NCBI GenBank assembly: GCA_021786655.1
Contig: JAJYMU010000372.1
Coordinates: forward strand, 1 to 6,887
Source of the DNA: Bacteroidota bacterium
Lineage (GTDB): Bacteria > Bacteroidota > Ignavibacteria > Ignavibacteriales > Melioribacteraceae
Length of the DNA stretch: 6,887 nucleotides
Direction of reading: 5' to 3'
Part shown: positions 1-5,834 of the stretch, piece by piece
Position numbering within the stretch: position 1 is the stretch's first letter
How the letters are laid out: every line of letters begins with the position of its first letter
Translations under genes and position numbers: made by a program
The notes under the pieces: generated by a model
What the model was told of the DNA's origin: nothing
Database searches by the model: none
What the model saw: the letters and a program-made list of their open reading frames with translations, nothing else

Positions 1-2
1 TC

Positions 3-1352
3 TCATTTTTAGTTCTTGGATTAGTTTTAATCCCGGTTGGAATGTTTTTGAAAGTCAGAAGAGATAAAAGACAACATGTACTTCCGCCAACCGAATGGCC
101 GCAAATAAATTTAAATGACATCCGTCATAGAAACGCGTTTTTCATTTTTGCGGTAGGCACAACAATCTTTTTGTTTTTCACAGGTGTAGGCAGTTACGAA
201 GCATTCCATTATACTGAGTCCGTTGAGTTCTGCGGAAAGTTGTGTCACAATGTTATGATTCCTGAATACACGGCGTATCAAAACTCGCCTCATGCAAGAG
301 TAGCATGCGTAGAGTGTCATGTCGGTTCCGGCGCTAACTGGTATGTTAGATCGAAACTCTCAGGATTATATCAAGTTTATGCGGTTACGCTGGGCACAGT
401 TCCTAGACCAATTGAAACGCCGATTACAAATTTGCGCCCTGCACGCGAGACATGCGAGCAATGCCATTGGCCGCAGAAATTTTACGACAGAAAACTTAGA
501 ACAGAAAGACATTTTTTGCCGGACGAAAACAATACCGAGTGGAATATTGTGTTGACTATGAAAATCGGCTCCGATGTAAGCGCGCTTGGTTTGCAGGAAG
601 GAATTCACTGGCACATTAATCCGAATGTTAAGATTGAATACAAGTCTTCGGATAAGAAACGCGAGACAATTCCTTGGGTAAGATACACTAATCTGAAAAC
701 CGGCGAAGTTTTTGTTTATCAGGATCAGAATGATAAAGCCGATCAGAAAGCTTTGGACACAATGGAAACTAGAGTGATGGACTGTATGGACTGCCATAAC
801 AGACCCTCGCACAATTACAAACCGCCAACGTTTTTCTTGAACAATGCATTGGCTGCCGGAAAGATTCCGCAAGCTCTTCCTAGGATTAAAGCAACTGCTC
901 TCGATATCCTGAGTCAGAATTTTGGAACTACAGATTCTGCAATGATGATCATCTCGGATAAAATAAATTCGTTCTACAAAACAAACTATCCAGATATTTA
1001 CGCGAACAAAAGAAATTTGGTTAGCCAGGCAATCAGCGGAATCCAGGAAGAATTCAAGAAAAATATTTTCCCGGAAATGAAAGTAAAATGGGACGTTTAT
1101 CCGAACAACATCGGACACATGGAATTCATCGGGTGTTTCCGCTGCCACAACGATTCACATTCAACCGATAAGGGAAGGGTGATCAAGAAAGACTGCAACT
1201 TGTGTCACTACATAAACGCTCAAGGTCCTCCAGACAAGATGGAGTATGCACCGGTTAATTCATATCTTGAATTCAAACATCCGGACAAAGATACCCAGGA
1301 CAGCTGGAAAGAAATGAAATGCGTTGAGTGCCATACTGGTTTGAATCCGTAA
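3..1352 (+). CDS. NapC/NirT-like multiheme cytochrome c, 5'-truncated by the window edge
   Basis: This is an inner-membrane-anchored multiheme c-type cytochrome, probably passing quinol electrons to periplasmic redox partners. The frame is open from position 3 through a hydrophobic stretch (SFLVLGLVLIPVG) before the first ATG at 42, so the real start lies upstream and this stretch is the end of a first membrane helix. Numbering from that ATG, a second helix spans about residues 31-50. Seven heme-attachment motifs follow. The first is CX3CH (C64, C68, H69, then NVM, whose Met could be an axial ligand). The others are CXXCH at 89-93, 138-142, 248-252, 365-369, 385-389 and 427-431, the last only five residues from the C-terminus. 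The first three hemes match the NapC/NirT/NrfH-type N-terminal domain; the last four are an extension. The physiological partner cannot be told from the window. The family call is firm, but the exact electron acceptor is unknown. Confidence 0.92.
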   Translation, partial: SFLVLGLVLIPVGMFLKVRRDKRQHVLPPTEWPQINLNDIRHRNAFFIFAVGTTIFLFFTGVGSYEAFHYTESVEFCGKLCHNVMIPEYTAYQNSPHARVACVECHVGSGANWYVRSKLSGLYQVYAVTLGTVPRPIETPITNLRPARETCEQCHWPQKFYDRKLRTERHFLPDENNTEWNIVLTMKIGSDVSALGLQEGIHWHINPNVKIEYKSSDKKRETIPWVRYTNLKTGEVFVYQDQNDKADQKALDTMETRVMDCMDCHNRPSHNYKPPTFFLNNALAAGKIPQALPRIKATALDILSQNFGTTDSAMMIISDKINSFYKTNYPDIYANKRNLVSQAISGIQEEFKKNIFPEMKVKWDVYPNNIGHMEFIGCFRCHNDSHSTDKGRVIKKDCNLCHYINAQGPPDKMEYAPVNSYLEFKHPDKDTQDSWKEMKCVECHTGLNP

Positions 1353-1370
1353 TCATAATTGAAACCACAC

Positions 1371-1406
1371 AAAAAGGATGCACTCAGAGGCATCCTTTTT
1401 TATTTT
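1371..1406 (+). terminator. Rho-independent terminator after the cytochrome gene
   Basis: A perfect 11-bp stem, AAAAAGGATGC at 1371-1381 against GCATCCTTTTT at 1390-1400, encloses an 8-base loop. The T-run continues into TATTTT. It starts 19 bases after the cytochrome stop codon and should separate that transcript from the ABC ATPase gene downstream. The A-rich left arm could let it work weakly on the other strand, but no minus-strand gene is nearby. Confidence 0.9.
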
Positions 1407-1502
1407 AAAAACAAATACCTCCGAAAGAACTCTTCTAGAGCGGGTCGAATAACATCAATTTCTTTCATATATTTTCCAAAGAGAAAATCATTGTGACTGA
1501 AT

Positions 1503-2234
1503 ATGATAGAAGTTGTTGATGTTCACAAAAGTTTTGATGCCAACCATGTCCTTCGCGGCGTAAACTTAACGATCAAAGAAGGCGAGTCGCTTGCGGTTAT
1601 AGGAAGAAGCGGATGCGGCAAAAGCGTCTTGCTGAAACATATTGTTGGGCTGCTTCATCCCGACGAAGGCTATATAAAATTTGAGGGGAAGATTGTTAAC
1701 GAACTTGAACGGAATGAATTGTATGATGTCCGGCGGAGATTCGGTTTTCTTTTTCAAGGAGCCGCACTTTTTGATTCCATGACTGTGGAAGAAAACGTTT
1801 CGCTTCCGCTGGTTGAAAACAATTTAGGTTATTCCAAAAGCGAAATTCAGAAAATAGTTGCTGAAAAACTTGAGCTGGTCGATTTACCCGGGACACAAGA
1901 ATTGAAGCCAGCAGAACTTTCCGGCGGAATGAAAAAGCGCGTTGGACTTGCCCGCGCATTGGTAACTAATCCGGACTATATTTTGTATGATGAACCGACA
2001 ACCGGACTCGACCCTGTGATGTCCGATGCTATAGATGAACTGATCAAATCTCTCAATGAAAAGTTAAACGTAACATCGATCATCGTAACGCACGATATGT
2101 TCAGCGTGAAAAATACTGCGGATAAAATTGCAATGATGCACGAGGGTAAAATATATTTTACCGGAACACCGCAGCAAGTTTTGGAAAGCAAAGATCCGGT
2201 AATTCAAAAATTTATTCAGCGAACAGGATTTTAG
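1503..2234 (+). CDS. mlaF: ABC transporter ATP-binding protein, MlaF-like
   Basis: This 243-residue ATPase resembles MlaF/Ttg2A, the cytoplasmic motor that works with the MlaE permease and an MCE-domain protein to move phospholipids between the inner and outer membranes. All nucleotide-binding elements are present: Walker A GRSGCGKS (34-41), Q-loop Gln85 in LFQGAALFDSMTVEENV (a stretch typical of MlaF), signature LSGGM (139-143), Walker B ILYDEP with catalytic Glu164, D-loop GLD (168-170) and switch His197. The length is normal for the family. No MlaE or MCE gene adjoins it here: a terminator lies upstream and radA follows. The ATG at 1503 is preceded in frame by a TGA at 1494-1496, which fixes the upstream limit. 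No good Shine-Dalgarno sequence is seen. The family is certain; the Mla assignment is likely, but another MCE-type importer ATPase is possible. Confidence 0.9.
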   Translation: MIEVVDVHKSFDANHVLRGVNLTIKEGESLAVIGRSGCGKSVLLKHIVGLLHPDEGYIKFEGKIVNELERNELYDVRRRFGFLFQGAALFDSMTVEENVSLPLVENNLGYSKSEIQKIVAEKLELVDLPGTQELKPAELSGGMKKRVGLARALVTNPDYILYDEPTTGLDPVMSDAIDELIKSLNEKLNVTSIIVTHDMFSVKNTADKIAMMHEGKIYFTGTPQQVLESKDPVIQKFIQRTGF

Positions 2235-2288
2235 ACCACCCCCTTTTATTCCCCCTCCTTAACAAGGAGGGGGACACAGGGGGAGGTC
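2234..2288. repeat. Nested GC-rich inverted repeat between mlaF and radA
   Basis: The inner arms CCCCCTCCTT (2251-2260) and AAGGAGGGGG (2264-2273) are a perfect 10-bp dyad around a 3-base loop. The outer arms GACCACCCCC (2234-2243) and GGGGGAGGTC (2279-2288) pair with one mismatch. The repeat begins on the last base of the mlaF stop codon and ends eight bases before the radA ATG. The inner left arm contains CCTCCTT, the anti-Shine-Dalgarno core of 16S rRNA, and the right arm contains the matching AAGGAGG. I recall similar C/G-rich intergenic dyads being dispersed in environmental Bacteroidota-like genomes, but only one copy is in this window. It could be a dispersed repeat, an attenuator or both; there is no T-run for a classical terminator. 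Confidence 0.8.
2281..2286 (+). promoter_or_regulatory. radA ribosome-binding site inside the right outer arm of the inverted repeat
   Basis: GGGAGG ends 10 bases before the radA ATG at 2297. It is the best-placed Shine-Dalgarno match; the perfect AAGGAGG at 2264-2270 is 26 bases upstream and too far. A weaker AAAAGGA lies directly against the ATG. Because GGGAGG is part of the outer arm (2279-2288), pairing with 2234-2243 would hide it from the ribosome. That regulatory effect is inference. Confidence 0.5.
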
Positions 2289-2296
2289 AAAAGGAT

Positions 2297-3646
2297 ATGA
2301 GCAAGACACGAATAAAATATATCTGTTCGAACTGCGGACATGAATCGCTTAGATGGCTTGGGCGGTGTCCTTCGTGCGAAAGCTGGGATTCGTTTACCGA
2401 AGAACTAATTGAAGAAAGAAAATCCGGCAAGAAAAAATTTTCCGGCGAGACTCACATCACCCCGCTCAATTCTATTGTTGAAGAACATGAAGAACGGATC
2501 AAAACCAACATTAACGAATTTGACCGCGTGCTCGGCGGAGGATTAATGCCCGGGTCGGTCGTGTTGATTGGCGGAGATCCCGGTATCGGCAAATCGACAC
2601 TTGTAATGCAAGCGGCTTCGAAGATTAGTGAAAATGTTCTGTATGTAACGGGCGAGGAATCGGTTAACCAAATAAATCTTCGTGCAAAACGTCTTAAGGT
2701 TCGCTCAGAAACGATTTCCGTAATGACCGAAACCGATCTCGATATGATTTTAAACGCGATTGAAAAACACGCACCGAATGTTGTGATCGTTGATTCGATT
2801 CAGACAACTTACAAATCAAATTTTGAAAACGCGCCGGGAACTATTACTCAAATCCGCGAATGCACTTCCGAGCTGATGCAGCTTGCAAAGAAAAAACATT
2901 GCGCAATAATTATTGTCGGACATGTTACGAAAGAAGGCATTATTGCCGGACCGAAAGTGCTTGAACACATTGTTGATACTGTTTTGCAGTTTGAAGGTGA
3001 AAGAAGTCACTCGTACAGAATTTTGCGCGCGCAGAAAAACCGTTTCGGCAGCACAAACGAGCTTGGCATTTTCGAAATGCTCGAAGACGGACTTCACGAA
3101 GTAAAAAATCCGAGTGAAATATTTTTAAGCGAACGCGAAAAAGAAATTTCCGGATCAGTTGTAACGTCAAGCATGGAAGGAACTCGTCCGATTCTTCTGG
3201 AAGTTCAAGCGCTTGTTACTCCCTCTGCATACGGCAATCCGCAGCGTGTCGCAACCGGTTTCGATTACCGCCGTCTTTCGATCCTTCTTGCTGTTTTGGA
3301 AAAACGCGCCAACCTTCGTCTCTCTGCTCAAAATGTTTTTTTGAATATGGCCGGCGGATTGAGAATTGAAGAACCAGCGGTAGATCTTGCGGTGTGCTGT
3401 GCAATCGCATCAAATTTTGGTGATAAACTTGCGCGGAATGATACCGTGGTAATCGGCGAGGTTGGTCTTGGCGGAGAGGTGCGCAGCGTCGGCAATATCG
3501 ACAAGCGAATTCAAGAAGCCGAGAAGTTGGGATTCAAAAAAGTTATTATTCCGTCGAACAATTTCAAATCGATAAAGAATACTACTGCGATCAAAATCAT
3601 TCCGGTTGAAAATCTTTTAACTGCGATAAAAGAAATTCTTGACTGA
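2297..3646 (+). CDS. radA: DNA repair protein RadA (Sms)
   Basis: RadA is a RecA-like ATPase and branch-migration helicase that processes recombination intermediates during double-strand-break repair and, in competent species, transformation. At 449 residues the protein has family-typical length and every hallmark. These are an N-terminal four-cysteine zinc finger (C10, C13, C24, C27), Walker A GGDPGIGKST (92-101), Walker B VVIVDS (162-167), the RadA-specific KNRFG motif (247-251), and a C-terminal Lon-protease-like domain (about 340-449) with NMAGGLRIEEPAVDLAV and GEVGLGGEVRSV. It follows mlaF by 62 bases on the same strand with no clear terminator between, so co-transcription is plausible. 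The Shine-Dalgarno sequence sits in the preceding inverted repeat. Nothing is missing or frameshifted. Confidence 0.98.
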   Translation: MSKTRIKYICSNCGHESLRWLGRCPSCESWDSFTEELIEERKSGKKKFSGETHITPLNSIVEEHEERIKTNINEFDRVLGGGLMPGSVVLIGGDPGIGKSTLVMQAASKISENVLYVTGEESVNQINLRAKRLKVRSETISVMTETDLDMILNAIEKHAPNVVIVDSIQTTYKSNFENAPGTITQIRECTSELMQLAKKKHCAIIIVGHVTKEGIIAGPKVLEHIVDTVLQFEGERSHSYRILRAQKNRFGSTNELGIFEMLEDGLHEVKNPSEIFLSEREKEISGSVVTSSMEGTRPILLEVQALVTPSAYGNPQRVATGFDYRRLSILLAVLEKRANLRLSAQNVFLNMAGGLRIEEPAVDLAVCCAIASNFGDKLARNDTVVIGEVGLGGEVRSVGNIDKRIQEAEKLGFKKVIIPSNNFKSIKNTTAIKIIPVENLLTAIKEILD

Positions 3647-3714
3647 AAATAGGTTGCCTTCGCCAAAACATTTTGTTAAGATGAAAAAAAAGGATTCAAA
3701 TTAGTTCTAGATAA

Positions 3715-3721
3715 AAGGAGG
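3715..3721 (+). promoter_or_regulatory. Strong Shine-Dalgarno site for the secreted NTF2-like gene
   Basis: AAGGAGG, a full match to the anti-Shine-Dalgarno core, stands 7 bases before the ATG at 3729 and fixes that start. It is the best ribosome-binding site in the window and suggests efficient translation of a new transcriptional unit after radA. No convincing promoter hexamers were seen in the 82-base gap. Confidence 0.85.
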
Positions 3722-3728
3722 TTACAAG

Positions 3729-4187
3729 ATGAAACAAAAAATAAAATTCTTTTCGATGTTTGCGATTCTTGCCGTGCTTCTGTTTAACTCGTCATCACTT
3801 TTTGCGCAAGAATGGTCAGCCGCGCAAAAAGAAGTCTGGAAGAACGTGGAAACATACTGGTCGCTATTTGCCAAAGGCGATTATGACGGATTCCAATCTT
3901 ACATTCATCCGGATTACCGCGGGTGGTCTAACAGTAGCGTATTGCCGACAACAAAAGAATCGCACGGAAAATTTCTTGCATACGCCATGAAGAATTCCAA
4001 AATACTCGTTTATGATATCACGCCCGTCGCTATTCAAGTTTACGGAAACTTTGCGTTCGTTGATTATTATTTCAAGATGATCGAAAAGGAAAACGAAGGC
4101 AAGACCAGCAGCAGTTCCGGCAGATGGACCGACATTTTATTGAAGCAAGACGACAAGTGGCTGATGATCGGCGATCACGGCGGATAA
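3729..4187 (+). CDS. Small secreted NTF2-like (SnoaL/DUF4440-type) protein
   Basis: The product is 152 residues with a clear Sec signal peptide: a basic MKQKIK start, a hydrophobic core at about 9-20, and likely cleavage after LFA (residue 26) before QEW. The mature part of about 126 residues reads as an NTF2-like cone-fold domain. It starts with a helix (VWKNVETYWSLFAKGDYDGFQ), has YIHPDYRGW and beta strands around VYGNFAFVDYYF (104-115), and ends with the strand pair GRWTDILLKQDDKWLMIGDHGG. The W-x-G-D and DDKWL patterns are common in DUF4440/SnoaL-like proteins, many of which lack a known substrate. It probably acts in the periplasm or outside the cell. Its specific function is not recognisable. 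It is followed after 32 bases by a GNAT gene. Confidence 0.85.
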   Translation: MKQKIKFFSMFAILAVLLFNSSSLFAQEWSAAQKEVWKNVETYWSLFAKGDYDGFQSYIHPDYRGWSNSSVLPTTKESHGKFLAYAMKNSKILVYDITPVAIQVYGNFAFVDYYFKMIEKENEGKTSSSSGRWTDILLKQDDKWLMIGDHGG

Positions 4188-4219
4188 GAAATTTTTTGTG
4201 TAAACAATTCCGGTGGATT

Positions 4220-4633
4220 ATGAATTCTGTCAGATACCAAATAGAAAATAATCTGAGCGTTGACGAGTTTATAGATTGTCTTGTTGATTCAACGCTTGGT
4301 GAACGGAGACCGGTGGATGATCACAAAAGGATTGCTAAGATGGTGAAGAACGCAAACTTAATTGTAACCGCGCGCGTTGACGGATTACTCGTCGGTGTTT
4401 CTCGTTCTATTTCTGATTTTGCTTACTGCACGTATCTTTCAGATCTAGCAGTAAAAAAGAGTTATCAAAAGATGGGAATCGGAAAGGAGTTGATCAGACA
4501 AACAAAAATTGCAAGTGAGCCGGCAAAATTAATTCTGCTCTCGGCTCCAGCGGCGGTAGATTATTATCCCAAGATCGGAATGACCAGACACAACCATTGT
4601 TATATGTTGAACAACGTTGATGATCTAAAATGA
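4220..4633 (+). CDS. GNAT family N-acetyltransferase
   Basis: This is a small cytoplasmic acetyl-CoA-dependent acyltransferase of 137 residues. Motif A is visible as DLAVKKSYQKMGIGKELI (75-92), with the acetyl-CoA pyrophosphate-binding Q/R-x-x-G-x-G as Q83-K-M-G86-I-G88. Motif B follows as LILLSAPAAVDYYPKIGM (104-121), with the usual tyrosine before PKIGM. The frame is open further upstream to an ATG at 4124, but that extension would overlap the preceding gene by 64 bases and encodes an Arg-rich, non-family leader. The ATG at 4220, with GGTGG just before it, gives the normal length for this compact GNAT type. The substrate is unknown; relatives acetylate small amines or protein N-termini. Confidence 0.88.
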   Translation: MNSVRYQIENNLSVDEFIDCLVDSTLGERRPVDDHKRIAKMVKNANLIVTARVDGLLVGVSRSISDFAYCTYLSDLAVKKSYQKMGIGKELIRQTKIASEPAKLILLSAPAAVDYYPKIGMTRHNHCYMLNNVDDLK

Positions 4634-4649
4634 CAAGTGCTGACGATTA

Positions 4650-5549
4650 ATGAATGACCGAAAATCTGTTCGCCGGAATTATTTTCGTTGGATACTGCAG
4701 ATTATTATCGGCAGCGTGTTTGTCTTCTCAGCTTATTCAAAATTAGTAATGCCGGGTCTCGTTGAAATTATTTTAGTTGATCACAGCTTCTTTCGTGATA
4801 GAGCAAGCGCAGCGTTTTTTGTCAGGCTGTTAATTGCCGGCGAACTCGTGATTGGTCTGCTGTTTTTTCAGAAATCTTTTCTGAAACAAATTGTTATCCC
4901 CCTTTCAATTTTGTTTCTTGCCTTCTTCACGGTTTATTTAGTTTATACCGGATTCATTTTGAAAGACGTTCAAAATTGTGGATGCTTCGGCGAGATGATT
5001 AAAATGTCTCCTGTCGAATCGATTATCAAAAACGTAATCTTGATAGCGCTAATCGTAACACTTTACAGAATAATCAAAAAAGAAAAGAGCAGCTTCCTAA
5101 TTCCGGCAGTAATCGTTATTTCTTCTTTTGCCGCTGTGTTTGTTGCGGCTCCAATCAAGGACTTGAAAGAGTTCCGATTTCAATCTTATTCTTATTTCGA
5201 AGGCAAAGGAAGAGTTGATTTATCTAGCGGCGAAAAAATTATTGCAGTGTTCAACCTTGATTGTGAACATTGCCAACAGACCGCTAAACAGATGGCTGAA
5301 CTTGAGAAAGCGGGAAAGAAATTGCCTGAAGTCTATGTTTTGTTTTTCCAAGAAGGGAAGACAACCCCGCAAATGTTTGATAGCATGACAGGTTCACATT
5401 TTCCGTATGCTATGATTAGCGCAAAAGAATTTTTTGATTTGATCGGCGATTCGCCGCCGCGACTTTACTGGATAAAGAACGGTGATATAAAAGTGATTTG
5501 GGATAAAGACTTTTACGAAAAGATAACCGACAACTTTCTAAACAAATAA
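4650..5549 (+). CDS. MauE/DoxX-like membrane protein fused to a periplasmic thioredoxin-like domain
   Basis: The 299-residue protein has two modules. The N-terminal one has five predicted helices (about 14-33, 55-74, 80-101, 124-142, 148-167), the phrase FSAYSKL typical of MauE/DoxX proteins, and a conserved NCGCFG (109-114). The C-terminal module (about 185-299) is a compact thioredoxin-like domain with CEHC (205-208) after the strand KIIAVFNLD, and a cis-Pro-like SPPRLYWI (268-275) near the end. A basic N-terminus (RKSVRRNYFR) inside the cell and five crossings put both the NCGCFG loop and the thioredoxin domain in the periplasm. The likely role is thiol-disulfide exchange, comparable with the MauE/MauD pair that helps mature methylamine dehydrogenase; the client protein is unknown. 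It follows the GNAT gene by 16 bases. No strong Shine-Dalgarno sequence precedes the ATG at 4650. Confidence 0.85.
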   Translation: MNDRKSVRRNYFRWILQIIIGSVFVFSAYSKLVMPGLVEIILVDHSFFRDRASAAFFVRLLIAGELVIGLLFFQKSFLKQIVIPLSILFLAFFTVYLVYTGFILKDVQNCGCFGEMIKMSPVESIIKNVILIALIVTLYRIIKKEKSSFLIPAVIVISSFAAVFVAAPIKDLKEFRFQSYSYFEGKGRVDLSSGEKIIAVFNLDCEHCQQTAKQMAELEKAGKKLPEVYVLFFQEGKTTPQMFDSMTGSHFPYAMISAKEFFDLIGDSPPRLYWIKNGDIKVIWDKDFYEKITDNFLNK

Positions 5550-5602
5550 TGTTTTCCAGACTCATGTTAGTAACTCACCTTACGCATTATACGTTTTTCC
5601 AT

Positions 5603-5626
5603 AGCCACGACTTTTAAGTCGTGGTT
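5603..5626. repeat. REP-like palindrome, first copy
   Basis: CCACGACT (5605-5612) pairs with AGTCGTGG (5617-5624) around a 4-base loop, and the flanking A/G and T/T extend the stem by two pairs. It is followed by TTTAAATAAAA and, at 5647-5658, a smaller TGGC-TTTA-GCCA hairpin. The shape resembles REP units mobilised by RAYT (TnpA_REP) transposases; no such gene is in the window. Lying 55 bases after the stop at 5549, it may also act as a transcript end. Confidence 0.65.
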
Positions 5627-5674
5627 TAAATAAAACACCCTCCATTTGGCTTTAGCCACATTATGAATCCTTTT

Positions 5675-5714
5675 GGGCTACCCGCTTCGACAAGCGGAGC
5701 GAGGCGAGAAGCCC
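5675..5714. repeat. GC-rich compound hairpin inside the MITE-like element
   Basis: GGGCT (5675-5679) pairs with AGCCC (5710-5714), and within it CCGCTT (5682-5687) pairs with AAGCGG (5692-5697) around loop CGAC. The stretch is visibly more GC-rich than the surrounding DNA. AGGCGAGA at 5702-5709 is also the reverse complement of TCTCGCCT at 5753-5760 in the second REP-like unit, giving an alternative long-range pairing. Confidence 0.55.
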
Positions 5715-5738
5715 GAGTTTCGAAGGGACTTTATATTT

Positions 5739-5790
5739 CCACGACCTGCCCGTCTCGCCTTGGCGGCGAGCCGAGGTGGAAAGGTCGTGG
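5739..5790. repeat. REP-like palindrome, second copy with an expanded GC-rich loop
   Basis: CCACGACCT (5739-5747) pairs perfectly with AGGTCGTGG (5782-5790). The 34 bases between contain a further stem, CTCGCC (5754-5759) with GGCGAG (5765-5770). The arms match the first copy (CCACGAC/GTCGTGG), and both copies are followed by GGTT, an A-rich run and CTCCATTT, so they are direct copies of one unit. The second copy seems to have gained a GC-rich insert in its loop. Confidence 0.65.
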
Positions 5791-5834
5791 TTATAAACTC
5801 CATTTCCTGCGTAAGGTGAGTTAGTAAGTTGTTT

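Larger units (their letters stand above)
5567..5827. mobile_element. MITE-like element: 13-bp terminal inverted repeats with a 7-bp flanking direct repeat
   Basis: Perfect inverted ends CTCACCTTACGCA (5574-5586) and TGCGTAAGGTGAG (5808-5820) bound a 247-base non-coding segment. Outside each end is the same TTAGTAA (5567-5573 and 5821-5827), which looks like a target-site duplication. Because TTAGTAA is nearly palindromic, the alternative reading is a 20-base inverted repeat with one mismatch. No open reading frame of note lies inside, so any mobility would need a transposase supplied from elsewhere. The interior is built of hairpins (see the repeats at 5603-5626, 5675-5714 and 5739-5790). The element fills most of the 285-base gap between two convergent genes, ending 7 bases from the pabA stop codon. 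The IS family of origin is not recognised. Confidence 0.7.

Noticed and set aside
366..1148. A 260-codon open frame on the minus strand opposite the cytochrome gene
   Set aside because: The plus strand has seven heme motifs in frame over the same bases. The antisense translation has no recognisable domain and begins without a ribosome-binding site.
1445..1473. Possible promoter for mlaF (TATATT at 1468-1473)
   Set aside because: No acceptable -35 element at the right distance, and the match to the Bacteroidota TAnnTTTG box is imperfect in AT-rich DNA.
3664..3675. CAAAA-CA-TTTTG dyad after radA as a terminator
   Set aside because: The stem is five pairs, almost all A-T, with a two-base loop and no T-run, too weak to support.
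4124..4219. A longer N-terminus for the GNAT gene
   Set aside because: It would overlap the NTF2-like gene by 64 bases and adds an Arg-rich leader not seen in compact GNAT proteins. The ATG at 4220 gives the normal fold boundaries.
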